From: Anaerocolumna sp.
Lineage (GTDB): Bacteria > Bacillota > Clostridia > Lachnospirales > Lachnospiraceae
Direction: 5' to 3'
NCBI GenBank assembly: GCA_029256725.1
Contig: JAQSXJ010000004.1
Location: forward strand, 26,890 to 90,889
Length of the DNA: 64,000 nucleotides
This document shows positions 17,742 to 26,625 of the stretch, in pieces. The notes under the pieces are model-generated. The model was not told where the DNA came from. It did not search any database and saw nothing but the letters and a program-made list of their open reading frames with translations. Made by a program: the position numbers and the translations under genes. Each line of letters starts with the position of its first letter. Position 1 is the stretch's first letter.

Positions 17742-18311
17742 ATGGATATGTACAGTGTAGAATTAATGGTAGCAGAACATGATAATATTTTAAAGCTTAT
17801 CCAGGTGATAGAAAATGCATGCTGCAAAATCATAGATGGTGAAGAACCGGTACCTGAGGATTTTGAGAAGATGATATATTTTGCTAGAAATTATGCAGAT
17901 AAGCATCATCACGGAAAAGAAGAACAGGTACTGTTTGCTGAAATGACAAATAACTTAGGCAAGATAGGAACCAATCTGATTCAACACGGTATGTTGGTAG
18001 AACATGATCTGGGACGCCTGCACATATCCGACCTTGAAAATTCTATTACTCTTTACAGAGAAAATCCTGCAACACTTCATAAGCTGGGAATGATAGCAGG
18101 AGCATCCGGTTACGCAGTTCTGTTAAAAAGGCATATCGGGAAAGAAAATGAAGTTATCTATCCTTATGCAGAGAAAAGCCTATCAAAAGAAATCCTCGAC
18201 TCCGTTGATAAAAGAGTCAGAGCCTTTGAAGAGGAAGCGACAGAGCAAGGTGTACAAGAGCACTGCCTTGGAATACTAAAGGAACTTACCGGGAAATACG
18301 GAGTAGAATAA
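17742..18311 (+). CDS. Hemerythrin HHE-domain protein
   Basis: EHDNILKLI, KHHHGKEEQVLF, QHGMLVEHD, RHIGKENEVIYPYAE. Confidence 0.88.
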   Translation: MDMYSVELMVAEHDNILKLIQVIENACCKIIDGEEPVPEDFEKMIYFARNYADKHHHGKEEQVLFAEMTNNLGKIGTNLIQHGMLVEHDLGRLHISDLENSITLYRENPATLHKLGMIAGASGYAVLLKRHIGKENEVIYPYAEKSLSKEILDSVDKRVRAFEEEATEQGVQEHCLGILKELTGKYGVE

Positions 18312-18334
18312 AGGTTTAGAACAGAGGTGTTACA

Positions 18335-18757
18335 ATGATTAATCTGGAACAGTTAAAAAAACAGCATGCCAGCATTGAAGAAGAGTTAGACATCATACTA
18401 AGTCTTACTTTTAAAGAGGAGTATATTGATTTACTGAGTGATATCACTCTCCATATCAATAAACTGGCAGGACTACTTAATATTCATCTGCTGTCTGAAG
18501 ATGATTTTATGTACCCTGCTTTAAGGGATAGCAAAGACACAGAAATAAAAAATATGGCAAGCTCCTACAGTGATGAGATGGGAGGTCTTGTTACAGAATT
18601 TACTGCTTATAAGAACCGGTTCAACACGAAAAGCAAGGTACTTGCAGCAGAAGCAGAGTTCCGACCCATGACGAAAACAGTTCTTGGTAAGATTAAAAGC
18701 CGTATGGACAAAGAAAATAAAAATTTGTACCGTTTAATTGCCGAGAAAAATTTATAA
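18335..18757 (+). CDS. Divergent hemerythrin-like protein
   Basis: QHASIEEEL, HINKLAGLLNIHLLSEDDFMYPAL, RMDKENKNLYRLIAE (final His of HxxxE replaced by Arg). Confidence 0.7.
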   Translation: MINLEQLKKQHASIEEELDIILSLTFKEEYIDLLSDITLHINKLAGLLNIHLLSEDDFMYPALRDSKDTEIKNMASSYSDEMGGLVTEFTAYKNRFNTKSKVLAAEAEFRPMTKTVLGKIKSRMDKENKNLYRLIAEKNL

Positions 18758-19309
18758 GTTATACTTTGCAATTAGATTTAGCTAATAAATCATGTAAAAT
18801 TCAATATCTGGCATAATAAGTTGTCATTGTTCAGATTATTAATGGGCTTGTAAGCACTCATTTAGTGCAGTTTACGTCGCACTCATAAAATGCATCCGAT
18901 AGTTCCTAGATTTATCATCTAATAGATTATAATTAGCTTATAAAGAATAGACCACCTAGAGGACGTTCGTTTTTGCATCGTATCAACATGTAGTAGAATA
19001 TATCGTGTGATATCAATTGGACTGAGCGGATATAGATGACATATGAAAGAGAACAATCACTGCTGAGTATAGATAGAGAGCTTTTATAGACTTTAAAAAA
19101 TACTCGATATTGAAAGAGTATCAAGTTCCGTGTAATCGGTAAAACCAATGTAAAATATGTTGATAATTATTAAGGACAGAGCCTAATTTTTGGGTTTCTG
19201 CCCTTGCTTGTGTTATAAGACGATTTTTGAGTATTTAAGAAAATCATCTTAAAATCATAATAATTCCGAGATTATCTTAATAATTCTTCAAATATATCTT
19301 AAGCTAGGA

Positions 19310-19890
19310 ATGAATCGGCCCCAATCTTAACGGTGGCCTGTCCGCTTTTGCTTACCTTACAGAGTTGCTGATTCAATCCTTCTATGGCATTGGTGGTGTA
19401 AATAAGCCTACGATTTCTTTAGGTTATTTGTAATAAGTGGAAAGGTTAGCCCAACTATCTCTCCAGGACTTTGCTATTGTAGGGTATTTTCTTCCTCATT
19501 TCCCATCAAAAAATCCAATTCACTAAGTTCTATATCTTCTGTAGGTGCTGCATAGACATGTTTTAAATCGGACATGAGAGGCTTTATATCCTTATATGAT
19601 TCAAACTTTACCGTATTCCTTATTTGGTGGATAATTCACTGATATATTTCCGTTTCTAAGAATACAGCTTCATTGCAAGAAGGTCATATTATCTGCACAA
19701 ACTATCAAGATATCCTGTACTCCACGATTTTTTAAACTGTTCATGATGAATAACGAGAATTTTGCATTTTCATTTCGCCTACCTACATACAAGACATCTT
19801 TGTGTCCATTCATATCGATACCGATGGCTATATAAAAGGCCTTTTTCATAATCCTGCCTTAGTTTCTTACATGAAAATGTATGGCATCCA
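19310..19890 (-). pseudogene. IS256-family (Mutator-type) transposase remnant
   Basis: Reverse strand fragments YPTIAKSWRDSWANLSTYYK, LMSDLKHVYAAPTEDIELSELDFLMGNEEENTLQ, MNSLKNRGVQDILIVCADN, GIDMNGHKDV in different frames with stops. Confidence 0.8.
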
Positions 19891-20153
19891 TGAACATTAT
19901 GGTGATGCGAATGAATCCTTATTCAATAAATTTGTAAAAAATGGAGTCAGAATCATTATCAGTAAAGTATTTTGCCAATTCAAAAAAAGTATACAGTTTG
20001 ACATAACCAACTAATATCATAAATCTTAGTTGGAATCGTAAGTAATGCAAGTCAATCATATAAATCAGTTGACAAATAAAACCAAATACAATAAAATAAG
20101 TAGAATAATTCCATATTTTAATATAAAATAACATAATAAAACATATAGGAGAA

Positions 20154-20948
20154 TGAAAAGTTATATGGATCTATCATCTTTACTTACAGGACCACTACAT
20201 ATAAATATAGATATTACCAATAAATGCAACTTCTTTACTTAATGATGAGATTATTCATCAGTTATATGACTTAAATATAAGTTTAGTTGGATGTACTCTA
20301 TTTTCTCTAAAAGATGAAATACATGATTCAATAACACAAGTTAAAGATTCACTCAAAAAAACATTACACAATATTCAATTACTTCGCAAGTATAATATAC
20401 CTGTTGAGGTAAAGTGTGGAGTTACAAAATTTAATGTATATGAATGGGAGAAAGTAAGAGAGTTTTGTTGTTTAAATGGATTCACCTTTACACCTTATTA
20501 TGACATCAATCGTAAAAATAACGGAGATATTACACCAGAATCTTTTAGAGTTAATAAGGAAGAACTAATTAATATAATCGAAAAAGAAAAAGATAAGAAT
20601 TTAATTGGATTATTTCATAGATATAATCATGATTATGCATGTGAAGAGTTAAGATATACTCTTTCGATTAGAAGTGATGGTACAATAAATCCTTGTCCAA
20701 GATTTTTCCTAGAGTTAGGTAACATAAAACAAAATAGTATAAAAAATAATTGGTATGAATCAGAATATTTAAAAATAATCCAAAGTATAAAATGGGGTGA
20801 TCTCCCAGAATGTTCAATTTGTAGTCAACAAATATACTGTAAACGTTGCCCAGGCATAGCTTTTATAGAATCCGGTAATTTTTTTTATAAAAGTAGTATG
20901 AATTGTTTTATTGCTCAATGTAAGTGCGAGGTTTCTAACGCTAAGTAA
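20154..20948 (+). pseudogene. Radical SAM/SPASM protein, internally deleted and frameshifted
   Basis: MKSYMDLSSLLTGPLHINIDITNKCNFFT* then, +1 frame, LNDEIIHQLYDLNISLVGCTLFSLKDEIHD...CGVTKFNVYEWEKVREFCCLNGF...RYTLSIRSDGTINPCPRFFLELGNI...LPECSICSQQIYCKRCPGIAFIESG; not in ORF track because the long frame has no ATG. Confidence 0.75.
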
Positions 20949-21005
20949 ATACTAATGTCAATTTGTAATAGCATTTTAAAGTGAAGAAGGGAGAATTTAT
21001 TGAAT

Positions 21006-21473
21006 ATGGCATATAAAAAAATAGATGAAACTAATAAACATATTTTTCATAAATTAATGTTAGATTATTATAGAGAAGGCTGTGATGAAAATACACCGCA
21101 GAATATATTAGATGATTTTATTATTTCATTATACAATAATATAGTTACTAAATCTATGTATGGTAGATTAATAGAGTTAGATAAGAAAATAATAGGTTTT
21201 GTTATTTGGATGATTGATGTAGATGGTAACGATTATAGTGAAATGCCTGGATATGGAACAATAGCAGAAATTGGTATTAAGGCAGAATATAGAAATCAAG
21301 GGATTGGGAAGAAAATTGTACTATTTGCAGAAAAGAAAATGATGGAAATGGGAGTTAAGGGGTTCTATGTTACAGTATATGAACCAGCAACTAAATTCTG
21401 GAGTAATTGTGGGTACACTAATACGCATAATAAAGGAAATAATAATTTGGAAATATATTCCAAAAAAGTGTGA
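21006..21473 (+). CDS. GNAT N-acetyltransferase
   Basis: GTIAEIGIKAEYRNQGIGKKIVLFAEKKMMEMGVKGFYVTVYEPATKFWSNCGYT. Confidence 0.85.
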   Translation: MAYKKIDETNKHIFHKLMLDYYREGCDENTPQNILDDFIISLYNNIVTKSMYGRLIELDKKIIGFVIWMIDVDGNDYSEMPGYGTIAEIGIKAEYRNQGIGKKIVLFAEKKMMEMGVKGFYVTVYEPATKFWSNCGYTNTHNKGNNNLEIYSKKV

Positions 21474-21848
21474 TGAAGTCTTGTTGAATTAATTAGAAAG
21501 AAACTGTGATATTAATAGCTTATAAACTAATGGTTTTATACTCTTGTAGGGGAAGTTCCTGTTAGATCTGTTTATACAACATCAATCAGATATTTACATA
21601 GTATATTATTAATGAAGATTAAGTGGGCTATGAAATAATATTTTTGATTCAAGATAATATTGAAACAGAATCTGCAGTCAGTTATTTGTCTTATTTCCAA
21701 TAAACAAATAAGTTTTTTCTAAATCTTACAGGTATTGAAACACTATATAAGTTATTTGCAGGAAGATAAAGTTAATATAACTAAAATAGGTCATAAATTT
21801 TTAAAATAATTCTTGAGGTTTCCTTCACGTTTATAAACTGATACACTA

Positions 21849-21877
21849 TTGTTATAAGATAAACCATCTTATATAAT
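21849..21877 (+). promoter_or_regulatory. Predicted promoter of ABC-F leader
   Basis: TTGTTA - 17 bp - TATAAT. Confidence 0.55.
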
Positions 21878-21903
21878 GTATGACACGGAAGGAGTTGTAA
21901 GGT

Positions 21904-21939
21904 ATGACACCTGAAAATTGCAACTATGGATCAATTTAA
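21904..21939 (+). CDS. Putative 11-aa leader peptide MTPENCNYGSI
   Basis: ATG preceded by GGAAGGAG at good spacing; below ORF-track length threshold. Confidence 0.5.
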   Translation: MTPENCNYGSI

Positions 21940-22097
21940 TAGTATTTTTATAATGGATTTATTATAAGAAAGCATTTGAAGGGATATACTTTGCTGAACT
22001 CATCGTAAGGAAACCTTGGATTATAAGTTGAAGATTGATAGATCTTTAATTAAAATATAATCAGATTGTGATCAGGTTAAATATATAGGTTGACAGC

Positions 22098-22130
22098 ACT
22101 GTAGAAGGAGTATTCTTCTGCAGTTTTTTA
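22098..22130 (+). terminator. Leader terminator upstream of ABC-F gene
   Basis: ACTGTAGAAG-gagtatt-CTTCTGCAGT followed by TTTTTA. Confidence 0.7.
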
Positions 22131-22291
22131 TGCCCTGAAATAGTAATGCTTTCTTTCTTGAAACCTTTCGCTGATAGGAAAAAAATAAAGGAAAGGATGC
22201 CACCTTATAGTTTTTCAGTCGGGATGCGGCAGGAAAAAGGCATATGATGGCAGTATCGGAGGCCGTCCCCCGATATCAGGTTTAATTAAAA

Positions 22292-24244
22292 ATGAAAGAC
22301 ATATTTGTTAATGGTGTAAAAAAATATATGAATACCACATTGGTATTAAAAAATGTAACCTTTATGGTAAATGAAGGCGAAAGAGCAGGAATGGTCGGTG
22401 AGAACGGAAGTGGTAAGACCACGGTCATGAAACTGATTGCCGGTAAACTGACTTTAAATCATTGTGCAGGTTATCCTTATGCTCCTGTACCTCCGGGTTA
22501 CGATGAAGGCTGGGTCATTCTGTCAAAGGACACTACCTGTGCTTATCTGGATCAGATACCGGATTATGAAGCGGGGGTTAAGGTAATAGATGTGCTTAAT
22601 ATGGCTTTTGAAGAGGTGTTCCAGTTAGAGTCAGAGTTAAGAAGTCTTGAGCTCGAGATGCAGCAGGCGGAAGGCACAAATCTTGAGAAAGTGTTAAATA
22701 AATATGATAACTGTTTAAAGCAATACGAAAGCAAAGGCGGATACCAGGTAACCGAGAAGCTTAACAGGATCTGCAAAGGATTAAAGTTCAGTGATGAATT
22801 CTTAAAGAAAGATTTTAATATACTAAGCGGCGGAGAGAAGACAACAACCGCACTGGGTAAGCTCTTAATGGATAATCCCGATGTACTGCTTTTAGATGAG
22901 CCCACCAATCATCTGGATATGGAATCAGTAGAATGGCTGGAGGAATATATTAAGACCTATAAGGGGACGGTTATTATTGTTTCCCATGACAGGTATTTCC
23001 TGGATCATACGGTAACGAAAATAATTGAGATTGAAGTGGGAGAGGCAGAGACGTACAACGGAAACTATACGGAATTTCTACGTCAGAAGGAAGAGAATTT
23101 CAGGCTATGGCAGGAGCATTACAAAGATCAGCAGAAAAAAATCAATGACATGGAAAAGTCCGTGAGACAGTTAAGAGAATGGGCTTCGAAAGGCGGTAAC
23201 GAGAAGTTCTTCAAAAGAGCTGCAAGTATTCAGATAAAGCTGGATAAAATGGAGCGGATCGACCGTCCTGGTTCGAAAGATAATAATCTGCGTCTGAAGG
23301 TTTCAGAAGCAGAAAGGTCAGGAAATATAGTAGTAAAAGCCAAAGAGTTAAAGAAAGCCTTTGGTGAGAAGATATTATTTAATGAAGCGGATGCAGAAAT
23401 CTATTTCAGAGAGCGAGTTGCTATGATCGGACAGAATGGCAGCGGTAAAACTACCTTTCTTAAAATGCTCTTAAAAGAAATAGAACCGGAGCAAGGCAGT
23501 ATAGAGTTTGGCAGTAATGTTAAGATGGCTTACCTGCCGCAAAATCTGGCTTTTCAGAATGAAGAAATTACTCTGCTGGAATGCTTTCGGGAGGACATTT
23601 CAATCCTTGAAGGAGCAGCCAGAGAATATCTAGCCAGGTTCTTATTCTTTGGAAGTACTGTTTTTAAGAGGGTAAAGTATCTGTCTGGCGGTGAACGAGT
23701 ACGTCTTATGTTGAGCAAACTTCTATTTACTGATGTGAATCTGTTGATACTTGATGAACCGACCAATCATCTGGATACTGTGTCCATCGAGAATATTGAG
23801 AATACGCTGGAGACATTTAAGGGAACCGTGTTCTATATTTCCCATGACAGGTACTTTATTAATAAAACGGCAACCAGGATATTGGAACTTAACAATGGGA
23901 AACTAAAGAGTTATGACGGTAACTACGATGCATATAAAGCGGAAAAAGAAAAGTTAGAGAGTTATTTATTGACTTCTGATACAAATATGAATAGCGCCAA
24001 TCCAGCTAACACCAAAGATAAACAAGTCTCAAAAGAAGGAAAAAAGGTGAATCCAGTCCATACAGCTTACCTTGAGAGGAATATAGAAAATCTGGAAAAT
24101 GAGCTAAAAGCAGTAAATGACCGTATGAATTCACCTGAAATACCGTTAGAGGAACTAAATACACTATATAGCAAGCATCAAGAGCTATCAGCCGAGCTTG
24201 AAGAGGTTATGGAGGAATGGTTATCCATAAGTAATCAAGTATAA
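22292..24244 (+). CDS. ABC-F family ATPase (possible ribosomal protection/antibiotic resistance type)
   Basis: Two NBDs (GENGSGKTT ... LSGGEKTTTALGKLL; GQNGSGKTT ... LSGGERVRLMLSKLL), no TM helices, long linker. Confidence 0.92.
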   Translation: MKDIFVNGVKKYMNTTLVLKNVTFMVNEGERAGMVGENGSGKTTVMKLIAGKLTLNHCAGYPYAPVPPGYDEGWVILSKDTTCAYLDQIPDYEAGVKVIDVLNMAFEEVFQLESELRSLELEMQQAEGTNLEKVLNKYDNCLKQYESKGGYQVTEKLNRICKGLKFSDEFLKKDFNILSGGEKTTTALGKLLMDNPDVLLLDEPTNHLDMESVEWLEEYIKTYKGTVIIVSHDRYFLDHTVTKIIEIEVGEAETYNGNYTEFLRQKEENFRLWQEHYKDQQKKINDMEKSVRQLREWASKGGNEKFFKRAASIQIKLDKMERIDRPGSKDNNLRLKVSEAERSGNIVVKAKELKKAFGEKILFNEADAEIYFRERVAMIGQNGSGKTTFLKMLLKEIEPEQGSIEFGSNVKMAYLPQNLAFQNEEITLLECFREDISILEGAAREYLARFLFFGSTVFKRVKYLSGGERVRLMLSKLLFTDVNLLILDEPTNHLDTVSIENIENTLETFKGTVFYISHDRYFINKTATRILELNNGKLKSYDGNYDAYKAEKEKLESYLLTSDTNMNSANPANTKDKQVSKEGKKVNPVHTAYLERNIENLENELKAVNDRMNSPEIPLEELNTLYSKHQELSAELEEVMEEWLSISNQV

Positions 24245-25413
24245 CATAAAAAGATTCCAGCCTCCTTCGTCACCATTAACCCCTTTTTACCAAGCTTTGC
24301 AGCAAGGAATTTCTCAAAATCCTCCTTGGAATCTTTTAAGAAACGCATCTGATTACCATGGCAGGAGTAAATAAAATCTGCGAGAGGTTTGACCTCTTTT
24401 ACCAACAGGCTGTCGGAATAGCAATGCTTTTCCACAGCCTGAAATAATTCCTCTAATTCTTCCGCCCCCTTATCAAGGCCGAAGATATCAAAGAGTTTCA
24501 CTTCTGATAAGGCAATTCTCTCATCGTATTCCTTTGCCAATGCTTCAATTTCCTGCAGATGCTTTCTGCCGTAAGTACTAAGACAGAGACATCCTGAGGG
24601 CTTTAAGACCCGTTTAAGCTCTGCCAAAGCTTTCTTACGGTCTTTGGCATAAAAGAGTACATGATTAGCAATTACAACATCAAAGGTTTCAGACGAATAA
24701 GGAATCTCCTGCATATCAAATTGTTTATATTGATAATCACCAGGGATACCTTTTAATCGTGAAGCTGCATTTCTTAACATACCAGAAGAGATATCAGATA
24801 GCAGAACGGTAATATCTGAGGGGAGGCGGTCTCGATTCTCATACCACAATTCACCGTTTCCACAGCCAACCTCCAGAACCTTGCATCCTCTGTTAAGGGG
24901 AAGGTTACCGTAAATCCATTGATACCAGCTCTCAGGGTTTCTGGAATAGCGCTTATGAAGGTCAATTCGCACCTCCAGATTTTTTGAGGTCTTATATTGA
25001 TCGATAAGAGTTTCTTCCATACTAAGAAGATGAATTAAGGAAACCATGTGATTCCAGTCAGGTTCTTCTGATTCAGGCAGAGCCTGTGCTGTCTTTTTAA
25101 TAATCTGCTCCATTTGCTTTAAAGCAGCAATCTTGTCTTTTAGCAGCTTCTGCTGAAGGTTTAAGGATTCCTTAACATAGGCTGAGTCAGTGTAATTAAC
25201 GGAGATTTCTTTTATTTCCTCCAGAGAAAAACCAAGCATTTTAAGGGCAAGGATTCTTTGAAGGACGGCAAAATCCTTGTCTGTATAGAAACGGTAACCG
25301 GATTCTTTCATAAGGGAGGGTTTTAATAGCCCTACCTCATCATAATAGCGGATTGTCCGTACCGATACATTTGCTCTTTTGGAAAATTCTCCGGTTGTAT
25401 AAAGGTTCTCCAT
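24235..25413 (-). CDS. MerR-family regulator fused to SAM-dependent methyltransferase
   Basis: MENLYTTGEFSKRANVSVRTIRYYDEVGLLKPS; then CKVLEVGCGNGELWYENRDRLPSD...FDVVIANHVLFYAKDRKKALAELKRVLKPSGCLCLSTYG. Confidence 0.9.
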   Translation of the reverse strand: MENLYTTGEFSKRANVSVRTIRYYDEVGLLKPSLMKESGYRFYTDKDFAVLQRILALKMLGFSLEEIKEISVNYTDSAYVKESLNLQQKLLKDKIAALKQMEQIIKKTAQALPESEEPDWNHMVSLIHLLSMEETLIDQYKTSKNLEVRIDLHKRYSRNPESWYQWIYGNLPLNRGCKVLEVGCGNGELWYENRDRLPSDITVLLSDISSGMLRNAASRLKGIPGDYQYKQFDMQEIPYSSETFDVVIANHVLFYAKDRKKALAELKRVLKPSGCLCLSTYGRKHLQEIEALAKEYDERIALSEVKLFDIFGLDKGAEELEELFQAVEKHCYSDSLLVKEVKPLADFIYSCHGNQMRFLKDSKEDFEKFLAAKLGKKGLMVTKEAGIFLCYT

Positions 25414-25463
25414 TATGGTATTTTCTCCTCTCTATAACGAGCCTGTTCACTATGACTGGTATG

Positions 25464-26456
25464 TCATAGTTTTAAGAAGTCCTTGTTGTTAAGATACCAA
25501 TCGATGGTTTTCTTGATTCCCGCATCAAAAGAAATCTTTTGCTGCCACCCAAGCTCTCTTTGTATTTTAGAAGAGTCCATGGAATATCTTCTGTCATGAC
25601 CTTTTCTATCCTCCACATAGGCCAGGGGAGGTATATTTAGGTGGTATTTCTCTTTTAAGACAGCTGTAATCTTATGAACTACCTCAAGGTTAGTATAATC
25701 TTCTTCGGCACCTATATTATATACTTCTCCCAGAGTACCTTCCTTAAGAACCAGGTCAATTGCTGCCAGGTGATCTTCAACAAAAAGCCAGTTTCTGATA
25801 TTCTGTCCGTCTCCGTAGATAGGGATAGGATTGCCCGAGAGACAGTGAAACAGGCAATTGGGTATAAACTTCTCCTGGTATTGATAGGGACCGTAGTTAT
25901 TGGAACATCTTGTAACCAGAACCGGAAAGCCATAAGTTGTGAAATAAGCTCTTGCCATATGGTCGGCTCCGGCTTTGCTTGCAGAGTAAGGATTTCTCGG
26001 ATTAACAAGAGTTGCTTCGGTAAATTGGCCCTCTGCTTCCAGTTCTCCATACACCTCATCTGTGGAGATATAGAGGAATCGCTTACCCTCATAATGATCT
26101 CCCCAGTGATTTCTGGCAGCTTCCAGCAAATTAAGAGTACCGCTGACATTTACATCAGCAAATATTCTGGGAGACTTGATACTTCTGTCCACATGGGTAT
26201 GTGCGGCAAAATGAACCACATAATCTATGGGATATTCGGAGAAAAGGGAAGTAATAAGTTCTTCGTTTCTTATATCACCCTGGATAAAATGGTAATCTGC
26301 ACTTCCTTCGTAAGTGTTCAGGTTCTCTTTTCTGCCGCAGTAGGTGAGTGCATCCAGATTGAGTATCTGTATTTCCTCCTGTGATTTCTCCATAAGATAA
26401 TGAATATAGTTGGAACCTATGAATCCGGCTCCTCCGGTTATAAGATAAGTTTTCAT
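25464..26456 (-). CDS. rfbB: dTDP-glucose 4,6-dehydratase
   Basis: MKTYLITGGAGFIGSNYIHYLMEK...FLYISTDEVYGEL...PYSASKAGADHMARAYFTTYGFPVLVTRCSNNYGPYQYQEKFIP. Confidence 0.92.
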   Translation of the reverse strand: MKTYLITGGAGFIGSNYIHYLMEKSQEEIQILNLDALTYCGRKENLNTYEGSADYHFIQGDIRNEELITSLFSEYPIDYVVHFAAHTHVDRSIKSPRIFADVNVSGTLNLLEAARNHWGDHYEGKRFLYISTDEVYGELEAEGQFTEATLVNPRNPYSASKAGADHMARAYFTTYGFPVLVTRCSNNYGPYQYQEKFIPNCLFHCLSGNPIPIYGDGQNIRNWLFVEDHLAAIDLVLKEGTLGEVYNIGAEEDYTNLEVVHKITAVLKEKYHLNIPPLAYVEDRKGHDRRYSMDSSKIQRELGWQQKISFDAGIKKTIDWYLNNKDFLKL

Positions 26457-26489
26457 GATGATTGTAACCTCCTAATGTGTGATAATTAC

Positions 26490-26520
26490 ATTGTAGAAGG
26501 TTACGCAGCGTGAGAGTCAA
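26490..26520 (-). promoter_or_regulatory. MerR-type promoter with 19-bp spacer
   Basis: Minus strand TTGACT-ctcacgctgcgtaaccttc-TACAAT. Confidence 0.7.
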
Positions 26521-26625
26521 GTGTTAATTATAAATATTATTAAGCCTTATTCGGTGCATTATTTATTGCTTTATATGACAGATCTAATCTCAATAAAACC
26601 GAATTAAAATTACGTTTATTATAAC

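Noticed and set aside
18841-19300. Possible transposase or recombinase fragments
   Set aside because: AT-rich with scattered short open stretches; could not assign to any family by eye
25674-26384. 236-aa plus-strand ORF
   Set aside because: Antisense to rfbB, which is strongly supported
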